Shown here: in pieces, positions 37,275-45,146 of the stretch
Numbering within the stretch: the first letter of the stretch is position 1
Layout of the letters: every line of letters starts with the position of its first letter
From: Pirellulales bacterium
GTDB taxonomy: Bacteria; Planctomycetota; Planctomycetia; Pirellulales; JALHPA01
DNA length: 45,478 nt
Assembly (NCBI GenBank): GCA_033762255.1
Contig: JANRLT010000071.1
Span: 1 to 45,478, forward strand
Direction: 5' to 3'
Translations under genes and position numbers: made by a program
The notes under the pieces: model-generated
The model's database searches: none
Told to the model about the DNA's origin: nothing
What the model saw: the letters and a program-made list of their open reading frames with translations, nothing else

Positions 37275-37832
37275 TTATTTGGACTTCGGTTGCGAGTCCT
37301 CCGCTGGGACGCGTTTTTCCTGGCACGAAATATCCAAATAAACTTTGCCGGCGGCATCGGTTGCGAGAACCCGCCATTCCTTGGTGTCTTTGTCCGGAAA
37401 ACGGGTTATGGTGCGCATGCTCACACCCTGGGGCATTGTTGCCACACCTTCAAATGCTTGCGATTTGTCGTTCCAATGGATCGTAATATCGGTGCGGTTG
37501 CCCCCTGGCGACTGAAACATCGTGTAGTGAAACGCTTGTTCGCTTTGATCGTAATGCCAGATGCCCAGATGCTCGGAACCGCTCCCCGGCGCTTTGCGAT
37601 CTTCCAGGAACCAGCCATCCATGATCCAGCGGGTGGTGGCGACATCCCCTTGACTGCGTACTTCCGCGGGAGACCATTCGGCTTTTTTGCTGACAAACGA
37701 TTCGACCTTCCAAGTGCCCACGAGTGGTTCGAGGGCCTGTAGCTGCGCTGGCAACTTCGGGGGCTCCGCCGCCAAGACTAGGTTGGCCAGGCACATAAAC
37801 ATCACGGTAAAAACAGCGTGTGTGATTTTCAT
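37275..37832 (-). CDS. DUF1579 family secreted protein
   Basis: This 185-residue protein has a signal peptide (about 1-22, MKITHAVFTVMFMCLANLVL then AAEP). After it, LQALEPLVGTWKVESFVSKK and RWIMDGWFLEDRK match DUF1579-like beta-barrel proteins, which share a lipocalin-like shape. Function is unknown; several relatives are periplasmic. It is followed on the same strand, about 80 bases on, by the small antitoxin-like gene. Confidence 0.7.
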   Translation of the reverse strand: MKITHAVFTVMFMCLANLVLAAEPPKLPAQLQALEPLVGTWKVESFVSKKAEWSPAEVRSQGDVATTRWIMDGWFLEDRKAPGSGSEHLGIWHYDQSEQAFHYTMFQSPGGNRTDITIHWNDKSQAFEGVATMPQGVSMRTITRFPDKDTKEWRVLATDAAGKVYLDISCQEKRVPAEDSQPKSK

Positions 37833-37887
37833 AAACGCTTTTCTGAATGGAAGGGGAATGAAGGTGGAAACTGGTGAATTAGCTGGG

Positions 37888-38155
37888 CTACCCGCTGGCC
37901 AAGGCCCCGCGTCCGGACAAGTCGCCGATCACTTGGCTAACACCCTCGTGATCCAAAAAGATCGGCACGTTGCCCGGTGCCAAAAGCACCGCCGCGGGGT
38001 GGAAACCGCCCACGGAGAATTGTCAACGGTTCAATGCCAACTTCGGTCTCTGGACTCCAGAAGATTACATGAAAATGGGGAGGGTTGTGATTATCTAATC
38101 GATTCGAATTGAAATTCCAAAGAAGCGATTCACTTCCGGCATGTTCGAACCTCAA
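37888..38155 (-). pseudogene. Frameshifted DUF4160-like gene
   Basis: A TTG at 38155 with GGAG eight bases upstream opens a frame that reads LDNHNPPHFHVIFWSPETEV, the NPPHFHV phrase of DUF4160-type small proteins. That frame ends at a TAG after the Cys. The neighbouring frame, entered after a TGA near the middle, encodes SVGGFHPAAVLLAPGNVPIF followed by LDHEGVSQVIGDLSGRGALA, which also looks like protein. Reading both together would restore a longer product, so one base change is likely. It could also be two unrelated small frames. Confidence 0.4.
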
Positions 38156-38287
38156 CTCTTTAACTCCGCTGATGATTAATTATCCGGACGACTAAGCTCA
38201 GCAGCGGCGGAGGCCGAGTGAGCTACTTGTCCCGAAGAGCTGACATGCCCCCGCCGACTGCTGCAGCGCCTGGTTCGGCGTCTGGGG

Positions 38288-38620
38288 TTAAGGCTGAAGC
38301 CGGGAGCGCAGAACGGCGATCTCTGCGTCGATGCCCTCGACAAACCCCTCGGCCTCCTGAAACTCCTCCAACCCGCGCACCGCCTCCAACTTCTGGATGG
38401 CGAGAGCCAGATGGCGATCCAAGTCGTCCACCGGCCAAATGTAGACACGCCCGAGTTGGACCAACAGGAATGCGGCCGCTCGAATCACGTCCGCGTCCTC
38501 CTCCGGGTCGCGATTGAGCGCGTCCTCGACGTGCTTGGCGAGGCCTGTGGCGTCGAACAGGTCGCCGAACCAGTCGGCGGCGCTGTCGTTGTCCCAAGCC
38601 GCCGTACCCCACGCGCCCAT
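38288..38620 (-). CDS. DUF4259 family protein
   Basis: This 110-residue protein starts at the ATG at 38620, with GGAGG five to six bases upstream. MGAWGTAAWDNDSAADWFGD is the signature of DUF4259, in which the Asp/Trp-rich start is strongly conserved. The remainder is helical (HVEDALNRDPEEDADVIRAA, then LDRHLALAIQKLEAV). The role is unknown. Longer readings starting upstream are not needed. Confidence 0.8.
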   Translation of the reverse strand: MGAWGTAAWDNDSAADWFGDLFDATGLAKHVEDALNRDPEEDADVIRAAAFLLVQLGRVYIWPVDDLDRHLALAIQKLEAVRGLEEFQEAEGFVEGIDAEIAVLRSRLQP

Positions 38621-38978
38621 CAGAACCTCCGCGCCTCGTAAGGCTTTCCCCGTCCAACATTGCATTGTGCAGGCTTTTCGCTGGGATATTCGTAATATCC
38701 AGGTCAGCGACACAGCGATTTTCCTGTACAGTACTATCCTGAAAAACACCTGTCAAGCAACGCAAACGCCTGCAAGCACGGTTGTTATGAAAAATCTGGC
38801 AAGTTTACAAATTCGTTCTAACCAGTGAATAACCCGTACTCCTGCCAGCGGGTGCCCAGTGATAGCCCAATTGGCTGGCAGCGGAACTTGTTCCCTTGCC
38901 AACCGCCGGGGTAACCGCATTTCGGCGAAGGCGTGTTGCTTGGGCGTTCCACCGTGGCTAGAAAAACAGGCTAACGCC

Positions 38979-39061
38979 GCCGCTACGCGGCTCTGTTCGA
39001 AAATCAACTCGCAATCCCGGGGTTTGCACCCGCGGCTAGAATCCTGACGCCGCTGCGCGGC
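38979..39061. repeat. Two copies of GCCGC-N3-GCGGC palindrome
   Basis: GCCGCTACGCGGC (38979-38991) and GCCGCTGCGCGGC (39049-39061) share the same 5-base arms. A third copy, GCCGCGCAGCGGC, lies at 42693-42705 and is the exact reverse complement of the second. The flanks at the second and third also share GGAATTC and GCCCA-type words in inverted order, so they may belong to a dispersed intergenic repeat family. Confidence 0.5.
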
Positions 39062-39091
39062 TGGGCGGAATTCACCTCCCAAATAAAACAA

Positions 39092-39123
39092 CACGGCCGC
39101 AGAGCATGTGCTTTGCGGCCGTG
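39092..39123 (-). terminator. Strong intrinsic terminator
   Basis: CACGGCCGCA pairs with TGCGGCCGTG over ten bases, extended by GAGCA with TGCTT. The minus strand continues with TTGTTTTATTT. It lies about 60 bases after the end of the Gly/His/Pro-rich gene, which it most likely terminates. Confidence 0.75.
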
Positions 39124-39185
39124 ATTACGTTTATATGGGCACTTATAATAGTTCCCATGCGATTATACGTGGTTAGCAGCATTCC

Positions 39186-39491
39186 CTAGTAAGGGAACGG
39201 TCCGGGGCAAGGAAACGGAGGGAATGGACGGGGGTACGGATACGGACGGGGATAGGGGAACGGATAGGGCCGGGGATACGGGAAGGGACGGGGATAATGT
39301 CCCCCCCATCCGCCACCATGCCCACCACCCCAACCTCCACCCCAGCCGCCGCCATGCCCACCCCAACCACCGCCATGATGGCCATGATGACCATGCCCAC
39401 CGTATCCGCCCGCTTCGGCGGTGGAAGTCGCAAACAACGCCCCCACGGTTAAAACCACACAAACGGTCAAAATCTGCGCAAAACGTTTCAT
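39186..39491 (-). CDS. Secreted Gly/His-rich and Pro-rich low-complexity protein
   Basis: This 101-residue protein starts at the ATG at 39491, with GAGGAG about eight bases upstream. A signal peptide (MKRFAQILTVCVVLTVGALF, cleavage likely after TAEA) is followed by a Gly-His-Trp-rich repeat region (GGHGHHGHHGGGWGGHGGGW) and then a PYPRP/PFPYP repeat tail (about 76-101). The His-rich part could bind metal ions; the Pro-Tyr repeats suggest a wall or extracellular matrix role. Related low-complexity secreted proteins are frequent in planctomycetes. Longer upstream readings are unlikely. Confidence 0.75.
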   Translation of the reverse strand: MKRFAQILTVCVVLTVGALFATSTAEAGGYGGHGHHGHHGGGWGGHGGGWGGGWGGGHGGGWGGHYPRPFPYPRPYPFPYPRPYPYPRPFPPFPCPGPFPY

Positions 39492-39912
39492 GGCAAAACT
39501 CCTCTGCCAAGAAGATTTAGGATTAAGAGCCGGTCCCAGTGACCCGCTCGTTCTAAACATCCCAGCGAAGGCCGAGCGGCGGAGCGGCAAGATTTCATCA
39601 AAAAGATGACACTCCCCGGCGGGGTCGGGAATCGTGGTCGCCAGCGCTTGGCAATTCCTTGTAAACCAGACTCGACCAGGATTCCCGTCCCCCCTGCGAA
39701 ATGTCACCTCCAGGGGGTTCAGGAGTCTTCCGCGAACAGGCTTACCCGCAAAACACGTCCCCACTGCGTCCGACTCCCGACCCCGTGGCATAACACGTTT
39801 CGCCCTACCAGACCTATCCATTGCGGTAGCCAACCCGCGGCAACTTTTGGTAAATTAAGGGACTCACGACAACCCGACTAAAAAAAGCATTTTTTGGAGG
39901 AAATTCACAGCG
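39492..39912. other. Divergent intergenic region
   Basis: About 420 bases separate two divergent genes and should hold both promoters. I see no confident promoter or RNA gene in it. Confidence 0.45.
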
Positions 39913-40356
39913 ATGGCAGCAACCGCAACCCGGACCAAACCAACCCGCGAACAATTGACGGCGGATCAAGTCCTGTGCGATTTTTGCACGGCCAAATGTT
40001 GCCGCTATTTTGCGTTGCCCATTGATAAGCCGACGGAGCGGCGCGATTTTGAGTTTTTACGCTGGTTCCTGTTACACGAGCATGCCACAGCCTTTACCGA
40101 CGACGGGGTGTGGTATCTCTTGGTCCATACCACCTGCAAGCACCTGCTGGCGGACAACCGCTGCGGTATCTACGAGACCCGCCCCGAAATCTGCCGCGAA
40201 TACACCACGGACAACTGCGAATACGAGGACGATTGGGTGTATGACCAATACTTTGAAACAGCGGAACAGGTGGAAGATTACATGGAGGCGGTGATCGGCA
40301 ACCCTGATGGGCGGGTCCGCTCGCGCAAGCCGGCGTTGTTGCCGATTCTCAACTAA
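39913..40356 (+). CDS. YkgJ-like cysteine-cluster protein
   Basis: This 147-residue protein begins with a charged tail, then DFCTAKCCRYFALPI (C-x3-CC), followed by TTCKHLLADNRCGIYETRPE with further Cys, and CREYTTDNC. This spacing is typical of YkgJ/Fe-S or zinc-cluster small proteins. GGAGGA lies about 12 bases upstream of the ATG. Such proteins are thought to bind a metal cluster; the role is unknown. The topoisomerase VI A gene follows about 105 bases downstream. Confidence 0.8.
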   Translation: MAATATRTKPTREQLTADQVLCDFCTAKCCRYFALPIDKPTERRDFEFLRWFLLHEHATAFTDDGVWYLLVHTTCKHLLADNRCGIYETRPEICREYTTDNCEYEDDWVYDQYFETAEQVEDYMEAVIGNPDGRVRSRKPALLPILN

Positions 40357-40461
40357 TACCCCCTATTTTACGGAATATAGCGTCGGACTGTTGGCCGCGA
40401 ACCGCATTTTGCTTGACCACGTTGATTTTGGCCCACCGGGGCCGCAAGAAAGTTTTATATC

Positions 40462-41664
40462 ATGGCAAAAAAATCCCCACCCGCAAATCGCCCCCGCAAA
40501 GCAGCGGGGACCAAGCGCGGCGCGGCGCGCGAAACCGCCGCGTCCGCCCGCAAAACACCTGTCACCCTGAGCAAGCGGGATACCGCCACCATGGGCCAGA
40601 TTCGCTCGTTGGCGGATGGCGTCGTCACCGCCGCCGAAAAGCGCCGCGAACCGCACCTGGATGTGCCGTCGCGCACATTATCCAACGTCAAATACAACAA
40701 GAGCCGCCGCTTTCTCGAGATGGGCTCCGCCACCAACCGCCGCCAGCTCTTTAACCTCAATCAGGCCAAAATTTATATGCAGTCCCTGCTGATCGCCAAG
40801 GGGAGCAAAAACCTGATCCAAGAGGGAAAAACGACCAGCCTGCGGGGGCTGTATTACATGCTCAAACACACCATCGCCGACACCAAGGAAGAAACTTTTA
40901 ACGATCAATCGGAATCCGACACCATCATCGAGGATATGGAAGTCACGCTCAACGCCCTGCGCGAGGAACTGCACCTGTACGCGCAAAAGCGCGGCGAAAT
41001 GGTGGGTAACATCGTCGTCACGGACAAAGGGGACGACATCGACTGCGCGCGAATGGGTTCCGGCGGTTACGGCATACCCAGCATCGTGGAGCCGGACGTG
41101 ATTCAATTCAAAAAGTGCGATGCCAAGTTTATCCTGCATGTGGAAAAAGACACCGTCTGGCAGCGCTTTAACGAGGATAAATTTTGGAAAAAACATGGCT
41201 GCATCCTTACACACGGCGCGGGACAACCCCCCCGCGGCGTCCGCCGAATGCTCTATCGCCTGCACAACGAGCTGAAACTCCCGATTTATTGCGTGCTGGA
41301 TAACGACCCCTGGGGGTATTACATTTACAGCGTCATCAAGCAAGGCTCCATCAATTTAGCGTACGAAAGCAAACGGATGGCCATTCCCGAGGCGCGGTTC
41401 CTGGGCCTGCGCTCCAGCGACTTTGAACGCTGCAAGTTGTCCAACAGCGTCAAAATTAATTTGAACGACCAGGACACCAAACGGGCCAAGCAAATCGCCA
41501 ACTATCCCTGGTTCAAGGATAAAAAGCCGTGGCAAAAAGAGATCGAACTGATGTTAAAAAACGGCTTTAAACTGGAAGTGGAGTCCCTCATTAGCAAGGA
41601 CATTAGCTACGTAACTGAAACTTACGTCCCCGAACGCCTGGAGGAACAAGAGTGGCTGGACTGA
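40462..41664 (+). CDS. top6A: DNA topoisomerase VI subunit A (Spo11-like)
   Basis: This 400-residue protein is the catalytic A subunit of type IIB topoisomerase. A basic, disordered N-terminus (1-60) is followed by a winged-helix domain with TTSLRGLYYMLKHT, where Y131 or Y132 is the candidate nucleophile. The Toprim domain follows: FILHVEKD (E228) and YCVLDNDPWGYYI (D280-N-D282, the DxD metal site), then SKRMAIPEARFLGLRSSDFE. The family normally works as an A2B2 complex that relaxes or decatenates DNA. No B subunit gene is in this window. It is common in archaea and scattered in bacteria, including planctomycetes. Confidence 0.9.
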   Translation: MAKKSPPANRPRKAAGTKRGAARETAASARKTPVTLSKRDTATMGQIRSLADGVVTAAEKRREPHLDVPSRTLSNVKYNKSRRFLEMGSATNRRQLFNLNQAKIYMQSLLIAKGSKNLIQEGKTTSLRGLYYMLKHTIADTKEETFNDQSESDTIIEDMEVTLNALREELHLYAQKRGEMVGNIVVTDKGDDIDCARMGSGGYGIPSIVEPDVIQFKKCDAKFILHVEKDTVWQRFNEDKFWKKHGCILTHGAGQPPRGVRRMLYRLHNELKLPIYCVLDNDPWGYYIYSVIKQGSINLAYESKRMAIPEARFLGLRSSDFERCKLSNSVKINLNDQDTKRAKQIANYPWFKDKKPWQKEIELMLKNGFKLEVESLISKDISYVTETYVPERLEEQEWLD

Positions 41665-41788
41665 ACGCGGAATGAAGAATGAAGAATTTAGAATGCAAAA
41701 GGGAATACCTGCAATATTCACCAGCAGCGTCAGCCAGAGACACCGCGACGATGCGGTTTCGGCTTAATGACACCTGTTACCTCCACCG

Positions 41789-41995
41789 CTAGGGCAGCGC
41801 CGTGGTAGACCGTGCCTCTTCACTCCCCTCAAAGAGGGCAAGTTCCTCATGGAGCCGCGAAATCAATTTACGGATGCCGGCCTTGGTAAATCCATTCTGT
41901 CCCACGGGATATTCCCGCTGAAGATTATCCAATCTGGTCTGCAAGTCCCGCAATTCCGACTGCGCTCGATCATATTCCGTTCGCGTGAGAATCAT
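41789..41995 (-). CDS. Small helical partner of the DUF6932 protein, antitoxin-like
   Basis: This 68-residue, highly charged helical protein (RAQSELRDLQTRLDNLQREY, then GIRKLISRLHEELALFEGSE) has a plausible coiled coil. Its start overlaps the stop of the upstream DUF6932 gene by ATGA, so the two are translated together. Small helical partners are usual in nucleotidyltransferase-type toxin-antitoxin pairs. I do not recognise its family and the identity as antitoxin is inference. Confidence 0.55.
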   Translation of the reverse strand: MILTRTEYDRAQSELRDLQTRLDNLQREYPVGQNGFTKAGIRKLISRLHEELALFEGSEEARSTTALP

Positions 41996-42420
41996 AGTAT
42001 AACCTCTACAACACCCTTTCTGCGGTCATCGATTTCCCGGGTTCTAGTAAAGAATTCTACCCAATCCTCCCAGTCCCGTCGATTCTCAGCGGCAAAAATC
42101 TCTTCTGGATGCCGATTTATCAGCATTGTTTCCAATTCAAGTGCCTCGACTGATCCAGCGGCTATCTTCGCGGCATAGTCGTCTGGCAACCACACCACGG
42201 CATCAACGTCTTTTGGCTCGGCTTTGGCGGTTACAAAGCTGCCATCCACAAAGAAGCGCTGAGCGGAAATGGATCGTGCAAGTTCAATCCATCTCCGCAG
42301 ACACAAAACCAGTCGCCGTCGCCGGGATGTCGAAGTTCCAAATCGAAATGTCACCTCACCTTCAGTTGCCAAGTGAATGCCTTCAGGCAAATACCCGTCT
42401 TGTCGAAAGTCTGGAATCAT
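41992..42420 (-). CDS. DUF6932-like nucleotidyltransferase-fold protein
   Basis: This 142-residue protein begins MIPDFRQDGYLPEGIHLATE, the characteristic N-terminus of DUF6932. The motif FFVDGSFVTAKAEPKDVDAV contains GSF-x(n)-D-x-D, the active-site pattern of minimal nucleotidyltransferases (GS followed by a pair of Asp). The rest is helical. Members are often found in gene pairs resembling MNT-type toxin-antitoxin modules, which add nucleotides to a target. The four-base overlap with the following small gene supports that reading. Confidence 0.75.
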   Translation of the reverse strand: MIPDFRQDGYLPEGIHLATEGEVTFRFGTSTSRRRRLVLCLRRWIELARSISAQRFFVDGSFVTAKAEPKDVDAVVWLPDDYAAKIAAGSVEALELETMLINRHPEEIFAAENRRDWEDWVEFFTRTREIDDRRKGVVEVIL

Positions 42421-42721
42421 GTGTGATCAATCCAATTTTGTTGCCAAACAAACAAACTGACCAATGGGGTAGTATCTATTGAGGGAATTATACTTATACT
42501 AATTGCAAGTAATCATAGCGCGGTTTTTACCCAGTTTACCATGGGATTCCGCAACTCCGTGGGAGTAGGAGTTCACTGGTTTTGTTCTTTTTCCCAGGGT
42601 TGTTCGCTGCGCTCCAACCCGTGGGCTTTGTTACAGAACCGCGTTGCGGTAGAAAAGTACCGCGAAGCGTTCATGGAATTCAGCCCAGGGTTGCCGCGCA
42701 GCGGCTAGCCTGGGAACACGA
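42421..42721. other. Intergenic region with a dispersed repeat copy
   Basis: About 300 bases with no gene. It contains GCCGCGCAGCGGC at 42693-42705, a third copy of the palindrome found at 38979-39061, and GGAATTC followed by AGCCCAG, matching the inverted flank of that repeat. Confidence 0.45.
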
Positions 42722-43057
42722 CTAACGACAAAAGACAAAGAGCAAGATAAAAGCTAAAAGGCTAAAGTAGAATAACCCGTAAAATATGTTCCAAGCATTA
42801 CCTTCTCTACAACAGTCATCGCAGCGTAATTCATAACTACTACCTCGCCCGACAATCATGTTGATTGGCTGCAGATGCTCCGCGCAGCTCATTTTCCCGC
42901 ACTTTTGACAGCGAGTCGTGGCGGGACGCTTGCACGTATAGCAATTTGGCGTACTTAGGCCAGATTTACGCCCCGGTCCAGGATGCCCACACCTTGGGCA
43001 GGCTTCTGCCAGTCGCGAGATCTCTTGCCCGCATTCCCCGCAGCTTACTAGCGCCAT
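42722..43057 (-). CDS. Zinc-ribbon membrane protein
   Basis: This 111-residue protein begins with a zinc ribbon, CGECGQEISRLAEACPRCGHP (two C-x2-C pairs), followed by a B-box/FYVE-like Cys set: CYTCKRPATTRCQKCGKMSC then CDDCC. The C-terminus IFYGLFYFSLLAFILLFVFC is a single transmembrane helix. It probably sits in the membrane with the ribbons in the cytosol. The family is unknown to me. Confidence 0.65.
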   Translation of the reverse strand: MALVSCGECGQEISRLAEACPRCGHPGPGRKSGLSTPNCYTCKRPATTRCQKCGKMSCAEHLQPINMIVGRGSSYELRCDDCCREGNAWNIFYGLFYFSLLAFILLFVFCR

Positions 43058-43087
43058 GCCCCGCTCCCCTGGGGTAAATCCCGCCTG

Positions 43088-43744
43088 TTATTTTTTTTGC
43101 GCCACCACCGGGCAATAGTGCCGCTCTGTGGAGCGTGGGCTGTTGCTGGCTGCATGTTGCCATTTGCCCACCCGCTGCAAGACCGCCGCGCTGCCAAACA
43201 CCAGCCCGCAGTACAACAAATCCCCCTGCAGCATCCAGCGATAAAATGGAACCGCCGCCGCATAACATTCTAGTAAGCCAGCCAGTGAATCCTCGTAGGC
43301 GTTCCCCCGGCGAATCAGCCACACGGCAAAATTTGTTACCACATAAAAAAGCGTCGAACTGGCCACACTGGCCAAAATGATAGAGGCGGTAAATTTTATA
43401 CCGTGACCCGCGCCCAGGTTTGCATTTTTGGACGTATTACTACCCGTTATCAGCCAAGTTCCCCAAAATGCCGGCGCTACAAAGCAGACATACACGGCCA
43501 ACATTTCCACCCTACTGCTGTAGTCGGCCAAAAACAGATTGCTGACCGCCAGGATCACGCAGGGGAGCAGCACCGCCATCCACCGTTGCGCAAAAAGTGC
43601 CGCCGCAAAAAGGGTGACCGCCGCAATCGGCGTAACATTCCATTGGGGCTGAAAAATGCGCCCTAACACGCCCAAGAGGGCCAGCGCCGCAAAAATCGAC
43701 CATGTGGCGGGAATATTGGCGTTGAGGCGGGCAGGGGGCAGCAT
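43088..43744 (-). CDS. DUF6580-like integral membrane protein
   Basis: This 218-residue protein starts at the ATG at 43744, with GGGAG nine bases upstream (an in-frame TTG three codons earlier is less likely). Hydrophobic segments appear at about 15-30, 38-72, 80-100 and further on, giving five or six transmembrane helices. FQPQWNVTPIAAVTLFAAAL and VSNLFLADYSS match the DUF6580 family (related to ECF-transporter substrate components). Substrate is unknown. It lies about 30 bases upstream of the zinc-ribbon membrane protein gene on the same strand. Confidence 0.7.
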   Translation of the reverse strand: MLPPARLNANIPATWSIFAALALLGVLGRIFQPQWNVTPIAAVTLFAAALFAQRWMAVLLPCVILAVSNLFLADYSSRVEMLAVYVCFVAPAFWGTWLITGSNTSKNANLGAGHGIKFTASIILASVASSTLFYVVTNFAVWLIRRGNAYEDSLAGLLECYAAAVPFYRWMLQGDLLYCGLVFGSAAVLQRVGKWQHAASNSPRSTERHYCPVVAQKK

Positions 43745-43901
43745 GCTGGACAACTCCCGGGAAGATGCAAATTAAGGAAAAGCCGTCGATTTGATCACGT
43801 TGTTCCCATTCTTACCGATAGCCCAGCAGCGAACAAGACCAAGCCTGGCAAAACAGGGAACACACATAGCCCGGCAAATTTAGGCAATTTGCGTGGCTGA
43901 T

Positions 43902-44486
43902 TTATATGCCCAATGATTGCCGTGGACGCTTTTTCCGCGGCTGTTGCTGGGTCTGGGAATTTTCAGGGTTTAATTCATGGTTTGCCGGAACTTGGGCCAT
44001 TGGCACACCGGCTGACTCATGAGCTACTTGTCGCGGGGGAGTTTCCTCGTCCACGACCAGATGAAGCTCTTCGTCGCTGACGATCCAGCCACGGCATTTT
44101 TCGGCTTGGCAACCGCAAGGAATGGCATGGTCCGCCGGCCAAGCATAATCAATTAACAATTCTCCCCCCGCCGGGATCGTGCGGGTCGCTTGGACAAACA
44201 GCTTATCCAGGCAATGCTCTTGGCCGGGCTGGATGGTAGCTGGATCGTAATAGATCAGTTCGCAGTTAGGGAGACAGCTATGGTTTAAAAAACGGAACGG
44301 CTCCCGCGGTTCCAGGGTCTGCCCATTCCCCAATTCCATGCAATACCTGGACGTATAGTCCGGGTCCAGGACGACTTGTCCGTGGACTTCGCCAATGACC
44401 TGTCCTTTGCGAATTTTTTTGGTGGCAAAGACTCCCTGGCCAAATTCTGCCGGACGGACCTGTACCGGCGGTTCCTTGCGCTTCAT
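43902..44486 (-). CDS. SET-domain protein (lysine methyltransferase-like)
   Basis: This 194-residue protein has the SET core: GQGVFATKKIRKGQVIGEVH (16-35), FLNHSCLPNCELIYY with NHSCxPNC (68-75), then GELLIDYAW (108-116). A post-SET-like zinc site follows in CGCQAEKCRG (C124, C126, C131). These are the S-adenosylmethionine and lysine-substrate positions of SET methyltransferases. Bacterial SET proteins are patchy and their substrates are mostly unknown. The C-terminal 40 residues are polar and disordered. Confidence 0.85.
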   Translation of the reverse strand: MKRKEPPVQVRPAEFGQGVFATKKIRKGQVIGEVHGQVVLDPDYTSRYCMELGNGQTLEPREPFRFLNHSCLPNCELIYYDPATIQPGQEHCLDKLFVQATRTIPAGGELLIDYAWPADHAIPCGCQAEKCRGWIVSDEELHLVVDEETPPRQVAHESAGVPMAQVPANHELNPENSQTQQQPRKKRPRQSLGI

Positions 44487-44769
44487 AAAATCCTGGCGAC
44501 CGTGCGGTCGTTCCCATATGCCTATGCCAAGTTGTAAAAAACGAACGCGCGTGTTGGGCTATGCGTTTTAGTGTATGATCGCGCTGATCGTCAAGTGAGT
44601 TCCGCTAGCAATGATATTTTGCGCGGCAAACCCATGACGGTTTCACTGAATCATTCACCACTGTGCAAAATAAATGCCGTATGCAATTCAATGCGCCGAG
44701 CAAAACTCTTGACATAAAAAAAACCCGCACAACCCGAATTGAGTCGGGAAAATGCGGGTTTTTGTGAAG
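44487..44769. other. Intergenic region ahead of the attachment site
   Basis: Nothing coding. It contains the terminator listed at 44718-44764. Confidence 0.4.
44718..44764 (-). terminator. Terminator of the tRNA-Phe gene
   Basis: AAACCCGCA (44721-44729) pairs with TGCGGGTTT (44753-44761), enclosing a second stem CCCGA/TCGGG. The minus strand continues with T residues after the stem. It lies just downstream (on the minus strand) of the tRNA-Phe 3' half, so it is the original terminator of that tRNA gene. Confidence 0.75.
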
Positions 44770-45107
44770 TGGTCAGAGCCGGGATCGAACCGGCGACACA
44801 TGGATTTTCAGTCCGAATGTATTCCGATGATAAATCCGCTCTAAGTAATTCCCCCGTAGGGACTTGTGAAAACGACGGTGAAAATCAGGAAAACGAATTT
44901 TCACTAAATCGTTCACTAAACAGGGGAAGCAAGCCCAGTGGAACTACGCCCGCGGGGACAAGCAACCCAGGGCCAGAGGGAGACCTGGACGCGGTCATGC
45001 AAGCATGGCCGACCCTGCCCCCAGGCATCCGAAAAAAGATTCTCAAACTGGCCCAGGCGGGTCAGCACAACGACACAACCCGTGGGCATGTTGTCCGCGG
45101 GCGTTAG
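44739..45107 (+). pseudogene. Integrase C-terminal tail read through the attachment site
   Basis: The plus-strand frame crosses the antisense tRNA sequence as VRAGIEPATHGFSVR and continues with DLDAVMQAWPTLPPGIRKK, then ILKLAQAG, ending at a TAG. The first phrase is what antisense tRNA-Phe encodes and is often seen at integrase C-termini. The tail shares the WP-x-L, Gly-x-Arg and Ile pattern with the fragment at 16204-16470. I infer that on the circular form the integrase core joins this tail across the att site and that integration separates them. The apparent start inside the terminator is not real. Confidence 0.5.
44770..44815 (-). tRNA. tRNA-Phe 3' half, attachment site of an integrated element
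   Basis: On the minus strand the anticodon-loop segment GGACTGAAAATCC (anticodon GAA), the variable region, the T arm GCCGGTTCGATCCCGGC and the acceptor strand TCTGACC with discriminator A are present. Upstream of the anticodon arm the sequence no longer fits a tRNA: only three base pairs of that stem are conserved. This is the 3' half of tRNA-Phe left at one end of an element that integrated into the gene. The other, intact tRNA copy should be at the far end of the element. No CCA is encoded. Confidence 0.75.
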
Positions 45108-45146
45108 TTTCCCCTTTGCCCTCAGGGCAGAAAGTGAGCGTGAACG

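Larger units (their letters stand above)
38621..39185. other. Intergenic region with dispersed GC-rich repeats and a terminator
   Basis: About 560 bases without a gene. It contains two copies of a 13-base palindrome and a long terminator hairpin, listed separately. Confidence 0.5.

Noticed and set aside
38765-39100. Minus-strand frame through the repeat region
   Set aside because: It runs through the GC-rich palindromes and lacks a start site; composition is typical of a non-coding repeat.
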